Assembly (NCBI RefSeq): GCF_019492185.1
Contig: NZ_JAICCF010000004.1
Span: 186,001-250,000 of the forward strand
Reading direction: 5' to 3'
Length of the DNA stretch: 64,000 bases
Origin: Chitinophaga rhizophila
Lineage (GTDB): Bacteria; Bacteroidota; Bacteroidia; Chitinophagales; Chitinophagaceae
Under the pieces are notes generated by a model. It was not told the DNA's origin. It saw nothing but the letters and a program-made list of their open reading frames with translations, and made no database searches. The stretch's first letter is position 1, and each line of letters opens with the position of its first letter. Below, in pieces: positions 42,825-52,439 of the stretch. The position numbers and the translations under genes were made by a program.

Positions 42825-45800
42825 TCAAGGTTTTTCTTCAGTGAAGATTTCCATTTCCACTCGTCTGTTCCTGTCCTTACCGGCTTTGTTGCTGTTGGCA
42901 GCAAGTGGTTTGGACTGACCGTATCCTTTGGTGGTAACTCTTTCAGCGCCAACACCTTTGGATACGAGGTATTGTCTTACTGCTTCACTTCTTTTTTCTG
43001 ATAAAGTCTGGTTAAATGCTTCAGTACCTTCGTTGTCCGTATGGCCGCTCAGCAGCAGCTGCCATTCAGGATGTGACAGCAGCAGCGCTGCCATTTTATC
43101 CAGGGAAGGCAGTGAAGATGCTGATATGTCAGCTTTTGCACTGGAGAACTGAAGGTTTGAAAAGGCTGTATTAATAACTTCTTTTTCGTTCTTTTTGAGG
43201 TCAGCCGCTTTCAGGGCTGGTTTTGCTGCCGGTGTGGCAATAGAATCAGGAGACGGGGTCAGATCTATCGCATCCAGTGGACCTGGGCCAACCGGGAAAC
43301 GTCTTTCGGAGTATGGTAATACAGTTCCATCAGGCAGCACTTCATCTGCACGGGAAGCTACGATCTGCCAGGTGAATGGCACGTTCGATTTACCACCCTG
43401 GAGTTCTTTTACGTCAAAGCCTTTTGCAGATTTGTTGGTTACAAAGACACCATTACACTCGCCTTCCAGCTGAATGAATACTTTCATCGGGTGTTTTGCA
43501 TCTACACGGATCACTTTTGCCAGCAGATCTTCCAATTCGATATGCGCCGCACCATTTGTCAGTTCGCCGGTACCAAAATCCTGGAACAATACTTCAGGCG
43601 CTTCTGTACAGAACAGCAGGCGGTTTTCGCCGGTTTTGTCCTTTACAACGGTGGATTTGGTACCATTGGATATCAGACCATATAGACCGGTGGAGTTAGC
43701 GCCAGCCAGATAAGTATAAACGTGCACTTTAGCTGCGCTTGTACCAAATTCAAACACACCACCCCAACGTTCAACTACGTCAGTGGCATTACCTTTTGCA
43801 AAGCCCAGTACACCTACACCAGCGTAAGGAGTAGAAGCAGCACCTCCGGCAACACCGACAACGCCCGCACCACCATGACCTGGCAGCACTGTTACCTGGT
43901 TGTTACCTACACCCATCACACCTATACCATTGGTAGCGTTTGTGCCAAAGCCTATAGCACCAGCACGTGTACCCAAACCCATTACACCAGCGCCAATTTC
44001 AGGCGTGTTAGTCACAGTCTGGTAGTCAACGTTATTACCAGCACCAACAACACCTACACCGGAACCATGAGTGGACATACCCAGTACACCACCGGAGCGG
44101 AAAGAGTTTGTAGCTTTATAAGGAGAGTTGGTCATACCGATCACACCAAGACCACCACTGGTAGAAGAGTTGTAACCTCTTACACCTTCATTGAAACGGG
44201 TCGTACCAATTCCGTAAATACCAGAACCTACCTGGGTGAAACCTTTTACACCATAACCGTTACTTGCATTGTAGCCAGCTACACCTGCGCCGGTACCGCT
44301 GTTAGCGTAACCGATAATAGCGTTTGAGTAAATAGGCTGGTCATTGATAATACCGGTAGAGTGATCGCCGGAGAATACGGTGAACACGCCTTTACCTAGT
44401 GAAGTTCCTCCGTCGTCTGTACCGTTTATGATAATCTGAGGCTTGTCAGGAAAAATACGCATTCTTTCAAATTGTGTACCGGTACCACCGGCTTTGAATA
44501 TGAAAGGATTGTCATCGGTAGTTCCTATGAAGTCAAGCGCCGGATTGGTTTCTGAGTTACCTCTTATCAGCCATGCCCTGTTACCTGATTTTAAGGTGTC
44601 AGGATTGGCAGTGGTTGTAATGCCTATAGAACCATCGCTTTTAAATTCCAGTCCGGCCAGGTTCCAGCCAATACCGTCCTGCGCAAGTATCTGCCAGGTA
44701 CCGGTACTGTCATACACATAAGCTTTTCTGTCAGTACTGTTATAGTAAGCCATATTCAGCGTTGGCGTTGCAGGAGCTGCAGCAAGTGTACCCTGCCAGC
44801 TGATAGAGGTACCACTTGCACCGCTGGTACCGTCATTACCATCCTGTGCAAGTATCTGCCAGGTGCCGGTGCTATCGTATATATATGATTTCTTATCTGC
44901 AGTATTATAATATGCCTGGTTGAACAGTGGTGTTGCAGGAACGGTAGCCAATGCACCGAGCCAGCTGATGCCGGAACCACTTACACCGCTGGTACCGTCA
45001 TTACCATCCTGTGCAAGTATCTGCCAGGTGCTGGTACTATCGAATATGTACGATTTCTTATCCGCAGTGTTGTAATATGCCTGGTTAATGGTTGGATCTG
45101 CCGGCGCTGTGGGAAGTGAGCCCAGCCAGCTAACACCTGTGCCTACACCATTCTGTCCGTCTGTGCCGCTTTCTGAGAATACCATCCAGGCGCTGCCATC
45201 GTAGATATAAGCTTTACGATCGGTCATGTTGTAGTATGCCTGATTCGCACCTGTAGGCGTTGGTTCGGCTGTAAAAGCACCTAACCAGGAGAGGGCAGGA
45301 CCTGGAGTACCGTCAGTACCGTCCTGCGCTAAAATCTGTGCAGTGCCTGTGCTGTCGTAGATATAGGATTTTTTGTCTGTACTGTTATAGTACGCCTGAC
45401 CTGCCGTTGGAGATACCGGAGGATTAGTCAGTGTACCAAGCCATTTAATGCTCACAGTGGTGCCACCGCCATTGCCACCTCCAGTGCCGCCATTCACAGC
45501 ATAAAGTGCGTATGGAACGGCCATGAAAGGCATCGTACCAATAGGTACGAAGTTATTATTACCGTCTTTATCCAGTTCCACTTTCAGAAACTGGTCAGCT
45601 GTGTTCCATGGGATGTTGCTGAAGGAGCCAAGTTCGGGGCTGCCACTTCCGACGATAAGACTGAAGAGACCCTGGGAGTTAGTAGTGGTAAACTGTCTTT
45701 CAACATACAGGGGATTTCCGGTTGTACTACCGGCCAGGATGCTAAATCTCACCTGGATCGCCTGCAGTCTCAGCGGGTCACCATTTTGAACCCTTGCGAG

Positions 45801-45902
45801 TGCCTGATAGTTGAAGCCTTGCAAACCAGGCTGTTGCGCCTTGGCAAAGAAACTCGAACAGACAATAATGGGGACAAGTAAAATGAGTAAAATTGCTTTC
45901 AT
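42825..45902 (-). CDS. Mosaic surface protein: tail-fibre-like repeats fused to an OmpA peptidoglycan-binding domain
   Basis: Start at the ATG at 45902 (signal MKAILLILLVPIIVCSSFFAKA), 1025 residues. An N-terminal FNYQALAR domain common in Bacteroidota surface proteins is followed by five ~53-residue repeats (residues ~150-410) with SWLG, QAYYN, DKKSYIYDSTGTWQILAQDG and a glycine-rich linker. A Gly-rich region with GVxGx-type repeats spans ~520-740, as in phage fibre-like shafts. The end (~905-1020) is an OmpA-like domain (LLSGHTDNEGTEAFNQ, NRRVEMEIF). It should be anchored to peptidoglycan and exposed outside. Confidence 0.85.
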   Translation of the reverse strand: MKAILLILLVPIIVCSSFFAKAQQPGLQGFNYQALARVQNGDPLRLQAIQVRFSILAGSTTGNPLYVERQFTTTNSQGLFSLIVGSGSPELGSFSNIPWNTADQFLKVELDKDGNNNFVPIGTMPFMAVPYALYAVNGGTGGGNGGGTTVSIKWLGTLTNPPVSPTAGQAYYNSTDKKSYIYDSTGTAQILAQDGTDGTPGPALSWLGAFTAEPTPTGANQAYYNMTDRKAYIYDGSAWMVFSESGTDGQNGVGTGVSWLGSLPTAPADPTINQAYYNTADKKSYIFDSTSTWQILAQDGNDGTSGVSGSGISWLGALATVPATPLFNQAYYNTADKKSYIYDSTGTWQILAQDGNDGTSGASGTSISWQGTLAAAPATPTLNMAYYNSTDRKAYVYDSTGTWQILAQDGIGWNLAGLEFKSDGSIGITTTANPDTLKSGNRAWLIRGNSETNPALDFIGTTDDNPFIFKAGGTGTQFERMRIFPDKPQIIINGTDDGGTSLGKGVFTVFSGDHSTGIINDQPIYSNAIIGYANSGTGAGVAGYNASNGYGVKGFTQVGSGIYGIGTTRFNEGVRGYNSSTSGGLGVIGMTNSPYKATNSFRSGGVLGMSTHGSGVGVVGAGNNVDYQTVTNTPEIGAGVMGLGTRAGAIGFGTNATNGIGVMGVGNNQVTVLPGHGGAGVVGVAGGAASTPYAGVGVLGFAKGNATDVVERWGGVFEFGTSAAKVHVYTYLAGANSTGLYGLISNGTKSTVVKDKTGENRLLFCTEAPEVLFQDFGTGELTNGAAHIELEDLLAKVIRVDAKHPMKVFIQLEGECNGVFVTNKSAKGFDVKELQGGKSNVPFTWQIVASRADEVLPDGTVLPYSERRFPVGPGPLDAIDLTPSPDSIATPAAKPALKAADLKKNEKEVINTAFSNLQFSSAKADISASSLPSLDKMAALLLSHPEWQLLLSGHTDNEGTEAFNQTLSEKRSEAVRQYLVSKGVGAERVTTKGYGQSKPLAANSNKAGKDRNRRVEMEIFTEEKP

Positions 45903-46393
45903 CTCATACAAGTTATAACAGTAATAAGGCTATAAGTATATAATATGACATTATATCTTATATTATAATAAAAGTAAAGATATGACTTATATTCTATTTA
46001 TTGTTATTTTAATGTATGCTATACACGAATCACACGGACGTGGCATACCTACTTCCTGGAAATGTCATAAGCAGTTGAGGCAATTGCATATAACTTTCGT
46101 GTTATGAAAGCTGTTTTAACGCTCATTTACTTATTCGGCACGTCTCTGATTTTCAATTCCAGAAAATGGAACTGTTCTTATCACTACAACAGTTACGGCT
46201 ATCTGATACACAAAAAGTGTTAGTCATAAAAAGACTGCCGGAAAGACTGGTCAGGTGACAAAAAAACATATTCCTCCTGGCTGTAGGCTTTAAAGTGTTG
46301 GTAAATTGTTAACTCTGCACGATAGTATTTTCACCTGTGTTCTATTTGTGCCGCAGGCAGCGTATATTGCTTCTTTTAACGGAATTTTGAGAT
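45903..46393. other. Divergent intergenic region
   Basis: About 490 bp between the OmpA-tailed gene and the GH92 gene. The part nearest the OmpA-tailed gene (45930-46015) is very AT-rich with repeated TATATT/TTATAT words, compatible with a promoter region. No ORF, structured RNA or clear repeat was found. Confidence 0.5.
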
Positions 46394-48679
46394 ATGCAAT
46401 TGGGACTTAAGCATTACCCTGTGCTGGCCGCCTCTCTTTTATGGGCTGGCATGCAGGTAAACGGACAAGACAAAAAGCCAACTTTCGCTGCTGCAAAGGA
46501 CTTTAAACCTTCAGAATACGTAAATCCCTACATCGGCTCCGGTGGCCACGGGCACGTATTCCTTGGTGCAAGCGTACCTTTTGGCGCTGTGCAGGTTGGA
46601 CCTACCAACATCGTGAAGGGGTGGGACTGGTGTTCAGGATATCATTATTCTGACAGTGTTGTAATTGGTTTTCCGCAAACCCACCTGAGTGGTACGGGTA
46701 TAGGCGATCTGGGAGATGTACTGATCATGCCCTATACTGGTAAAATCAGGACAAACCGTGGTACGCAGGAAAATCCAACAAGTGGTTATGGTTCCCGCTA
46801 TACTCATGCACACGAAACGGCCAAACCAGGATATTATGCAGTAAAACTGGAAGATTATAATATCAATGTCGAACTCACTGCTTCCGAGAGGGTAGGGTTT
46901 CACAAATATACCTTCCCACAAGGAGAAGAAGGACATATCATCATCGATCTGAAAGAAGGTATCGGTTGGGATGCGCCTGTTGAGACCTTCATCCAGAAAA
47001 AGGACGACTATACATTGGTAGGATACCGCTTCTCCAAAGGATGGGCTGAAGATCAGCGCCTGTGGTTTGCCATCAAAAGCAGCGTACCTATGAAAGATTT
47101 CCAGGTATTCGACGGCGATAACAAACTGACTGGTATCGAAGGAAAAGGTAAAACTATCAAAGGGGTTATTTCCTTCGAGAAAGCACCAGCTCAGGCGATG
47201 CTGAAGGTAGGTATCTCTCCGGTAAGCAGTGAAAATGCGCTTGGTAACATCAATAAAGAAATACCATCCTGGGATTTCGCTGGTACTGTAAAAACTGCTA
47301 CTGACAAATGGAACAAGGAATTGTCCAAAATTCAGCTGCAGACAAAAGATACCGCTAACAGAAGCATCTTCTACACAGCCATGTATCATACCATGATCGG
47401 ACCTGCGCTTTTCAACGATCATGACCGCTCTTACCGCGGCACTGATAAAAAAGCATATCCAAATCCAGGCTTTGACAACTATACAGTTTTCTCGCTGTGG
47501 GATATTTACCGCTCCTGCGCACCGCTGTATACACTGACTCAGCCTGAAAGAGTAAGCAGTTTTGTAAACTCTATGCTCACTATCCATAAGCAGCAGGGTA
47601 AACTACCTATCTGGCCGCTGGTGGGAAGTGAAACAAACTGTATGGTAGGTTATCACGCGGTTCCTATAATCGCTGATGCATACCTGAAAGGATTCAAGGG
47701 ATTTGATATCAATGAAGCATTTGAGGCAATGAAAGCTTCTGCTACCAGAGATGATCTGGGTATGAAAGATATCAAAGCGAAAGGCTATATTCCTGCTGAC
47801 AAAGAATACGAATCTGTATCCAAGGCAATGGAATATGCTATCGACGACTGGTGTATAGCCGCTGTAGCTAAGAAACTGGGCAAGACTGAAGACTTTGCTT
47901 ATTTCTCCAAGCGTGCGGGTTACTATAAAAACTATTTTGACAGTACCATTAAATTCGTTCGTCCGAGAATGGATGATGGCAGCTTCAAAACACCTTACGA
48001 TCCTTTCCACTCTATCCACGAGAAAGGTGATTTCACAGAAGGTAATGGCTGGCAGTATACCTGGCTGGTACCTCAGGATGTTGAAGGTCTGATCAGCCTG
48101 ATGGGTGGAGATGACGCTTTCACCAAGAAATTAGACAGTCTGTTTGTAGCCAGTGGCGATATGGGTGCAGAAGCTTCCAATGACATCTCTGGCCTGATTG
48201 GCATGTACGCCCATGGTAACGAACCTAGCCACCACGTAACTTATATGTACGCTTACGCAGGCAACCAATGGAAAACTGCTGAGAAGGTGAGACAGGTAAT
48301 GAAAGACTTCTATACCACTACGCCTGAAGGACTGGCTGGTAACGAGGACGTAGGTGCTATGTCTTCCTGGTACATATTCTCCTCCCTCGGCTTCTACCCG
48401 GTAAATCCTGCGAAAGGTATGTATGTATTTGGTAGTCCGCTGTTTGAAAAGGCAACCATGAAATTGCAGGGCGGTAAGACTTTCACTGTAGAAAGCATCA
48501 ATAACAGCCCTGAGAACATCTATATCCAGCAGGTAACACTGAACGGCAAACCATATAACAATAGCTATATCCGTCATGCGGATATTGTAAAAGGTGGTAC
48601 ACTGAAAATCACTATGGGCAATAAGCCTGCCTACGATTTCGGTAAAGCACCGGCTAACCGTCCGGACTCAAAGTACTAG
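46394..48679 (+). CDS. GH92 family glycosidase (alpha-mannosidase)
   Basis: A 761-residue exported enzyme (signal VLAASLLWAGMQVNGQ). GH92 markers: VNPYIGSGGHGHVFLGASVPFGAVQVGP, SGYHYSD, GFPQTHLSGTG, then WDIYRSCAPLYTL, the catalytic-base region EGNGWQYTWLVPQD, and GNEPSHHVTYMY with GNEDVGAMSSWYIFSSLGFYP. These calcium-dependent enzymes remove terminal mannose, usually alpha-1,2 linked. It stands alone, flanked by its own terminator, and no SusC/D genes accompany it. Confidence 0.95.
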   Translation: MQLGLKHYPVLAASLLWAGMQVNGQDKKPTFAAAKDFKPSEYVNPYIGSGGHGHVFLGASVPFGAVQVGPTNIVKGWDWCSGYHYSDSVVIGFPQTHLSGTGIGDLGDVLIMPYTGKIRTNRGTQENPTSGYGSRYTHAHETAKPGYYAVKLEDYNINVELTASERVGFHKYTFPQGEEGHIIIDLKEGIGWDAPVETFIQKKDDYTLVGYRFSKGWAEDQRLWFAIKSSVPMKDFQVFDGDNKLTGIEGKGKTIKGVISFEKAPAQAMLKVGISPVSSENALGNINKEIPSWDFAGTVKTATDKWNKELSKIQLQTKDTANRSIFYTAMYHTMIGPALFNDHDRSYRGTDKKAYPNPGFDNYTVFSLWDIYRSCAPLYTLTQPERVSSFVNSMLTIHKQQGKLPIWPLVGSETNCMVGYHAVPIIADAYLKGFKGFDINEAFEAMKASATRDDLGMKDIKAKGYIPADKEYESVSKAMEYAIDDWCIAAVAKKLGKTEDFAYFSKRAGYYKNYFDSTIKFVRPRMDDGSFKTPYDPFHSIHEKGDFTEGNGWQYTWLVPQDVEGLISLMGGDDAFTKKLDSLFVASGDMGAEASNDISGLIGMYAHGNEPSHHVTYMYAYAGNQWKTAEKVRQVMKDFYTTTPEGLAGNEDVGAMSSWYIFSSLGFYPVNPAKGMYVFGSPLFEKATMKLQGGKTFTVESINNSPENIYIQQVTLNGKPYNNSYIRHADIVKGGTLKITMGNKPAYDFGKAPANRPDSKY

Positions 48680-48699
48680 TCATACACTGATATGACGCC

Positions 48700-48740
48700 G
48701 ACCGGCTGTATTGCACACGCAATACAGCCGGTCTTGTTTT
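48700..48740 (+). terminator. Intrinsic terminator after the GH92 gene
   Basis: GACCGGCTGTATTG (48700-48713) pairs perfectly with CAATACAGCCGGTC (48720-48733), 6-nt loop, followed by TTGTTTT. It lies 20 bp past the stop. Confidence 0.93.
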
Positions 48741-48954
48741 AACCTAACCCAGCTCCAGCCCCTAACTACACGTTACTCAATCGTTTACTTATATACTATC
48801 CTGCTATCTCTATAACAAATTGTTAGCAAATGCATTAACCGGTAATTAACAGTTTTAATGAGCAGATGTGCGTAGCTTCATGCAATAGATTGCAGATTGC
48901 TGTCTACCTATTCCACGTGCGGAGCCATCCACCACAAAAAGAACAGTAAACAAG

Positions 48955-50112
48955 ATGAGTGAAAATCATGAACACATATACCAGTTGCTGCTGCAGAAGC
49001 GTAATGGTACCATCAACGAATCAGATGATCAATATGTATCCGGGCTGATAAATGGTCATGAGGATGTTGAACTCATGTGGAGGGCATTAAAACACAGTTT
49101 CTCCCTGCCCGGTGAGGAAAAGTTCTGGCAGCAAATAGACGTAACAAATGCCTGGACCAGCGTAAGACAAGAACTCTCTGTTAAAAATACCAATATACGT
49201 AGCATCCGTCAATGGCTGTTTGCCGCTGCTGTAGCAACGGTCGCCCTGACAGGTATCAGCCTGATATGGAAATCCACTCATCGTAGCCAACAGCTGGCGG
49301 CCGTGCCGCCAACTAAGAAACCTGCGGCACTTAAAGCCGGTTTACAATTGCAACTGGCCGGTGGTGAAACCATTGACTTACCCTATAATCAGGCGGGGCA
49401 GGATATCAAGGCAGGCGATGTAAAGCTCAGCGCCGGCGCTAAGAAACTGCAATACTCAGGGGGTAGCGCAATGGGTACTGGCTATAATACGCTTACTGTG
49501 CCCCCTAAAATGGACTATAAACTGGTACTATCTGATGGTACCGAGGTATGGCTGAACGCTACCTCACGCCTCCGTTTTCCCTTCAGCTTTACCGGCGACA
49601 AGCGTGAAGTATACCTGGATGGGGAAGGCTATTTTCAAGTAACCAGGAACGATGCAAAACCATTCATCGTACATACTGCGAAAACAGATATACAGGTCCT
49701 GGGTACCAGCTTCAATGTCAATGCCTATACAGACGGTCTGACCCGGACATCCCTGGTCAGTGGCGCAGTTATCAGCAGGGCAGCAGGCGACGAGGTAAAA
49801 CTTAAACCTGGAGAGGAAGCTGTATACAGCTCCGACAAGGGGTATAAGGTTGCTACGTTCGATGACAGTGAAGTATTGGCCTGGATGAAAGGCGTATACG
49901 TCTTCCATAATACCTCGCTGTCAGAAATTGCCAGTGTAATTGATCGCTGGTATGGCGTAAAGGTGGTATTTGATAATAAAGAACTGGCCGGAAAGAAATT
50001 TACCGGAGGACTTGAAAAACTACAAAAGCTTGATTATTTCCTGGAAACACTGGATCTGATCGCATCAATAAAACACTCTTATGACGCCAATGGTGTTCTA
50101 CACCTGAAATAA
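48955..50112 (+). CDS. FecR-family anti-sigma factor, orphan
   Basis: A 385-residue protein with an N-terminal cytoplasmic part (1-80), a transmembrane helix at ~82-100 (WLFAAAVATVALTGISLIW), a FecR domain (~180-275: LSDGTEVWLNATSRLRFP, then YLDGEGYFQVTRN) and a C-terminal DUF4974-like domain (SEIASVIDRWYGVKVVFDN). FecR proteins normally relay a TonB-receptor signal to a partner ECF sigma factor. Here neither a sigma factor nor a SusC/D pair is next to it. Its stop codon lies in a hairpin shared with the antiporter gene. Confidence 0.9.
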   Translation: MSENHEHIYQLLLQKRNGTINESDDQYVSGLINGHEDVELMWRALKHSFSLPGEEKFWQQIDVTNAWTSVRQELSVKNTNIRSIRQWLFAAAVATVALTGISLIWKSTHRSQQLAAVPPTKKPAALKAGLQLQLAGGETIDLPYNQAGQDIKAGDVKLSAGAKKLQYSGGSAMGTGYNTLTVPPKMDYKLVLSDGTEVWLNATSRLRFPFSFTGDKREVYLDGEGYFQVTRNDAKPFIVHTAKTDIQVLGTSFNVNAYTDGLTRTSLVSGAVISRAAGDEVKLKPGEEAVYSSDKGYKVATFDDSEVLAWMKGVYVFHNTSLSEIASVIDRWYGVKVVFDNKELAGKKFTGGLEKLQKLDYFLETLDLIASIKHSYDANGVLHLK

Positions 50113-50145
50113 ACGGCAGTTAGTGCCTGCTCCTGCCGCTTATTT
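50107..50145. terminator. Hairpin overlapping both stop codons of convergent genes
   Basis: AAATAAACGGCAG (50107-50119) pairs with CTGCCGCTTATTT (50133-50145), 12 of 13 pairs, loop 13 nt. The FecR stop (50110-50112) lies inside the left arm and the antiporter stop (50120-50122) at the loop edge. The TTATTT ends on both strands fit a compact bidirectional terminator. Confidence 0.55.
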
Positions 50146-51733
50146 CCGCTTCTTCAAGATCTAACAGACCTTCCTGCTTACGGAGTATCTCATCGTCAAA
50201 GAGATGCTCCTTTTTTAATCTGAATAGTTCCTTCCGCTGCAAACCTATCAGATGCCGGCGTATACTATGATAGCGTTCAATCTCATGTTGTTCGGTCTCG
50301 TCGCACTCCAGTGATGCCAGCTGGGTCGTTGACAAGGCAATGCCACTCTGCAACTGGTGCTGCAGATTCGCTACCAGCTCATTTTCTTCAATCTCTTTCC
50401 CGTACGATTCCTGCAACTGCGCATGTGCTACTTTCATCAGATGCAGCCGGATGCCTGTTTCCTGCTCCACTTCAGGTACTATATTATCTATCTCCTTCAG
50501 CTTCAGCCAGCGGGTGATCACCGGGAGTAACAGTCCCTGTATTACAAGGGTAACAAATATGACCACAAAGGTGATAAACAATATGAGATTACGGTGCGGG
50601 AAGCTGGATCCATTATCTAAAGCCAGCGGAATGGATAACGCTGAAGCCAATGACACTACACCACGCATTCCTGCCAGTGCAATGACCAGCGGTCCTTTCC
50701 ATCCCGGACGGTTCTCTTTGGTACGTACAGACTTAAACAGAAGACGAGGGATATAAGTAGCCGGATACATCCATAATACACGGATGACAATAGCTAGTAG
50801 ACTGATCACAATACCATAACGGATAGCTTCTCCCAAGGAATAATCTCCCAAACCATCTATAATCTCCGGTAATTCCAGCCCAATCAGGATGAATACAATG
50901 CCGTTCAGTATAAATGCCACCGTTTTCCATACACTGACCGCCTGCATACGCGCATTATAGTTAAGTATCTCGTGAGATCGGAAGGAGAGGAACAGCCCTC
51001 CGCTTACTACCGCCATAACGCCTGAAAAATGGAAGTATTCCGCTCCCAGGTACATAAAATAGGGAGCCATAAATGTAAATGAAGTCGAAATACTCGGCGT
51101 TGTTGGCAACCAGCGCAGGATAGCATAGAAAACATGGCCAATAGCTAAACCTGTTACAATACCCATCACCGTGACCAGGAAGAACTGTGTAGTCGCTTCA
51201 TGCAGTGAGAATGTGCCTGATACTATTGCCACTAATGCAAACCGGAAAATAATAAGGCTCGACGCATCATTAACAAGACTCTCACCCTCCAGTATATAGA
51301 TGGCTCGTTTAGGGAGTTTGACATTTTTCAGGACAGCGGTAGCTGCTACCGCGTCCGGGGGCGAAATAATACCGCCAAGCAGGAAGCCCATGGCCAGTGT
51401 AAACCCTGGTATCATCGCCTCAGACACATAGGCAACTATACCTGATGTGAACAATACCAGTCCAAAGGCCAGTAAGGCAATCGGACGTTTCCATTTCCAG
51501 AAGTTATGCCAGGAGGTATACCATGCTGCTTCAAAAAGCAGTGGTGGCAGGAATACCAGAAACACCAGTTCCGGTTCCATTGTAATACGTGGCACTCCTG
51601 GAATGAACCCAATAACCAGTCCGCCGAGGACCAGAAATATCGGATAAGACACTTTTAGTCGTTGTCCAAGCATCATTAACATGAAAACAACCAACAAAAG
51701 CGATAAAATCAACAATAGATTTTCGTGAATCAT
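50120..51733 (-). CDS. Na+/H+ antiporter, CPA1 (NhaP-like) family
   Basis: A 537-residue protein with about 12 hydrophobic helices in residues 1-400. The ion-binding core is visible as GGIISPPDAVAATAVLKNV and EGESLVNDASSLIIFR, both hallmarks of CPA1 exchangers, plus GMRGVVSLASALSIPL in the later helix. The C-terminal ~130 residues are a cytosolic helical regulatory tail. It exchanges Na+ or K+ for H+ to control pH and salt. Not linked to other transport genes. Confidence 0.94.
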   Translation of the reverse strand: MIHENLLLILSLLLVVFMLMMLGQRLKVSYPIFLVLGGLVIGFIPGVPRITMEPELVFLVFLPPLLFEAAWYTSWHNFWKWKRPIALLAFGLVLFTSGIVAYVSEAMIPGFTLAMGFLLGGIISPPDAVAATAVLKNVKLPKRAIYILEGESLVNDASSLIIFRFALVAIVSGTFSLHEATTQFFLVTVMGIVTGLAIGHVFYAILRWLPTTPSISTSFTFMAPYFMYLGAEYFHFSGVMAVVSGGLFLSFRSHEILNYNARMQAVSVWKTVAFILNGIVFILIGLELPEIIDGLGDYSLGEAIRYGIVISLLAIVIRVLWMYPATYIPRLLFKSVRTKENRPGWKGPLVIALAGMRGVVSLASALSIPLALDNGSSFPHRNLILFITFVVIFVTLVIQGLLLPVITRWLKLKEIDNIVPEVEQETGIRLHLMKVAHAQLQESYGKEIEENELVANLQHQLQSGIALSTTQLASLECDETEQHEIERYHSIRRHLIGLQRKELFRLKKEHLFDDEILRKQEGLLDLEEAEISGRSRH

Positions 51734-51776
51734 ATATACCTGGCTTATAGAGGGAAACCCTTTCCCAGAGCCAAAC

Positions 51777-52439
51777 TTAAGACAATATTTTATATTGCTG
51801 CGTAAGGTTTTTTATGGCATATTTGATCAGTGAATTATGACCTGTCAGGTTTAATTTCTTGGAGATGTTGTGTCTGTGATTTTCTACTGTTTTTATACTG
51901 ATATTAAGTGCCTGCGCAATCTCTTTGGTGCTCATTCCTTCGGCAATCATCTGCATTACACGGAACTCTGTTTTGCTCAGCTTATGGTGTGCTTCCTGCG
52001 GAATAGCCGGCGCAGATATGATCGTCGTGTGTTTTTGTCTTTCCTGCACGTTAAAGATGGTAAAACGCGTCAGCCTGGACCGGATGCTCATCAGCAGTTC
52101 TTTACTCTTAAAAGGCCTGCAGAGAAAGTCATCTGCCCCAAGATTCATACCCATGCGCATATCTTCTTTATTCTCCTTTCCGGAGATGAAGATAAAAGGA
52201 ATGTGTTGCAGAGATGTATCGTTTCTTAATTCCATCAGGAAATGAAAACCGCTTCCGCCACGTAGCTTTACGCCGCATACAATAATGTCGGGCTGATACT
52301 GACGGCTGATGTAAATACCTTCCTCAGCTGTGCTGGATGTATATACTTCGTAATGATGCAGGGTTAATAACTGGTGAATCTTCCTTATTAAAGCAGCATC
52401 TTCTTCAATAACCAGTACGCTGTAATTTGACTCTTTCAT
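51777..52439 (-). CDS. LuxR-type regulator with a degenerate receiver domain
   Basis: A 220-residue protein with a receiver fold (~6-125) and a LuxR HTH (~155-215: LSKTEFRVMQMIAEGMSTKE followed by NISIKTVENHRHNISKKLN). The phospho-acceptor position is Gly56: PDIIVCGVKL replaces the usual PDxVLLDxxMP, read directly from the codon GGC. The conserved Lys is Arg in FLCRPF. The acidic pocket (EED12-14) is kept. Phosphorylation at the usual site is therefore impossible; it probably works as a pseudo-receiver controlled by ligand, partner or expression. Confidence 0.92.
   Translation of the reverse strand: MKESNYSVLVIEEDAALIRKIHQLLTLHHYEVYTSSTAEEGIYISRQYQPDIIVCGVKLRGGSGFHFLMELRNDTSLQHIPFIFISGKENKEDMRMGMNLGADDFLCRPFKSKELLMSIRSRLTRFTIFNVQERQKHTTIISAPAIPQEAHHKLSKTEFRVMQMIAEGMSTKEIAQALNISIKTVENHRHNISKKLNLTGHNSLIKYAIKNLTQQYKILS

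Noticed and set aside
43722..44327. 201-residue antisense ORF in the OmpA-tailed gene
   Set aside because: The Thr/Ser-rich product only mirrors the repeat composition of the real gene on the other strand.
46634..47587. 317-residue antisense ORF within the GH92 gene
   Set aside because: It lies fully opposite a clear GH92 enzyme and its product has no recognisable domain.
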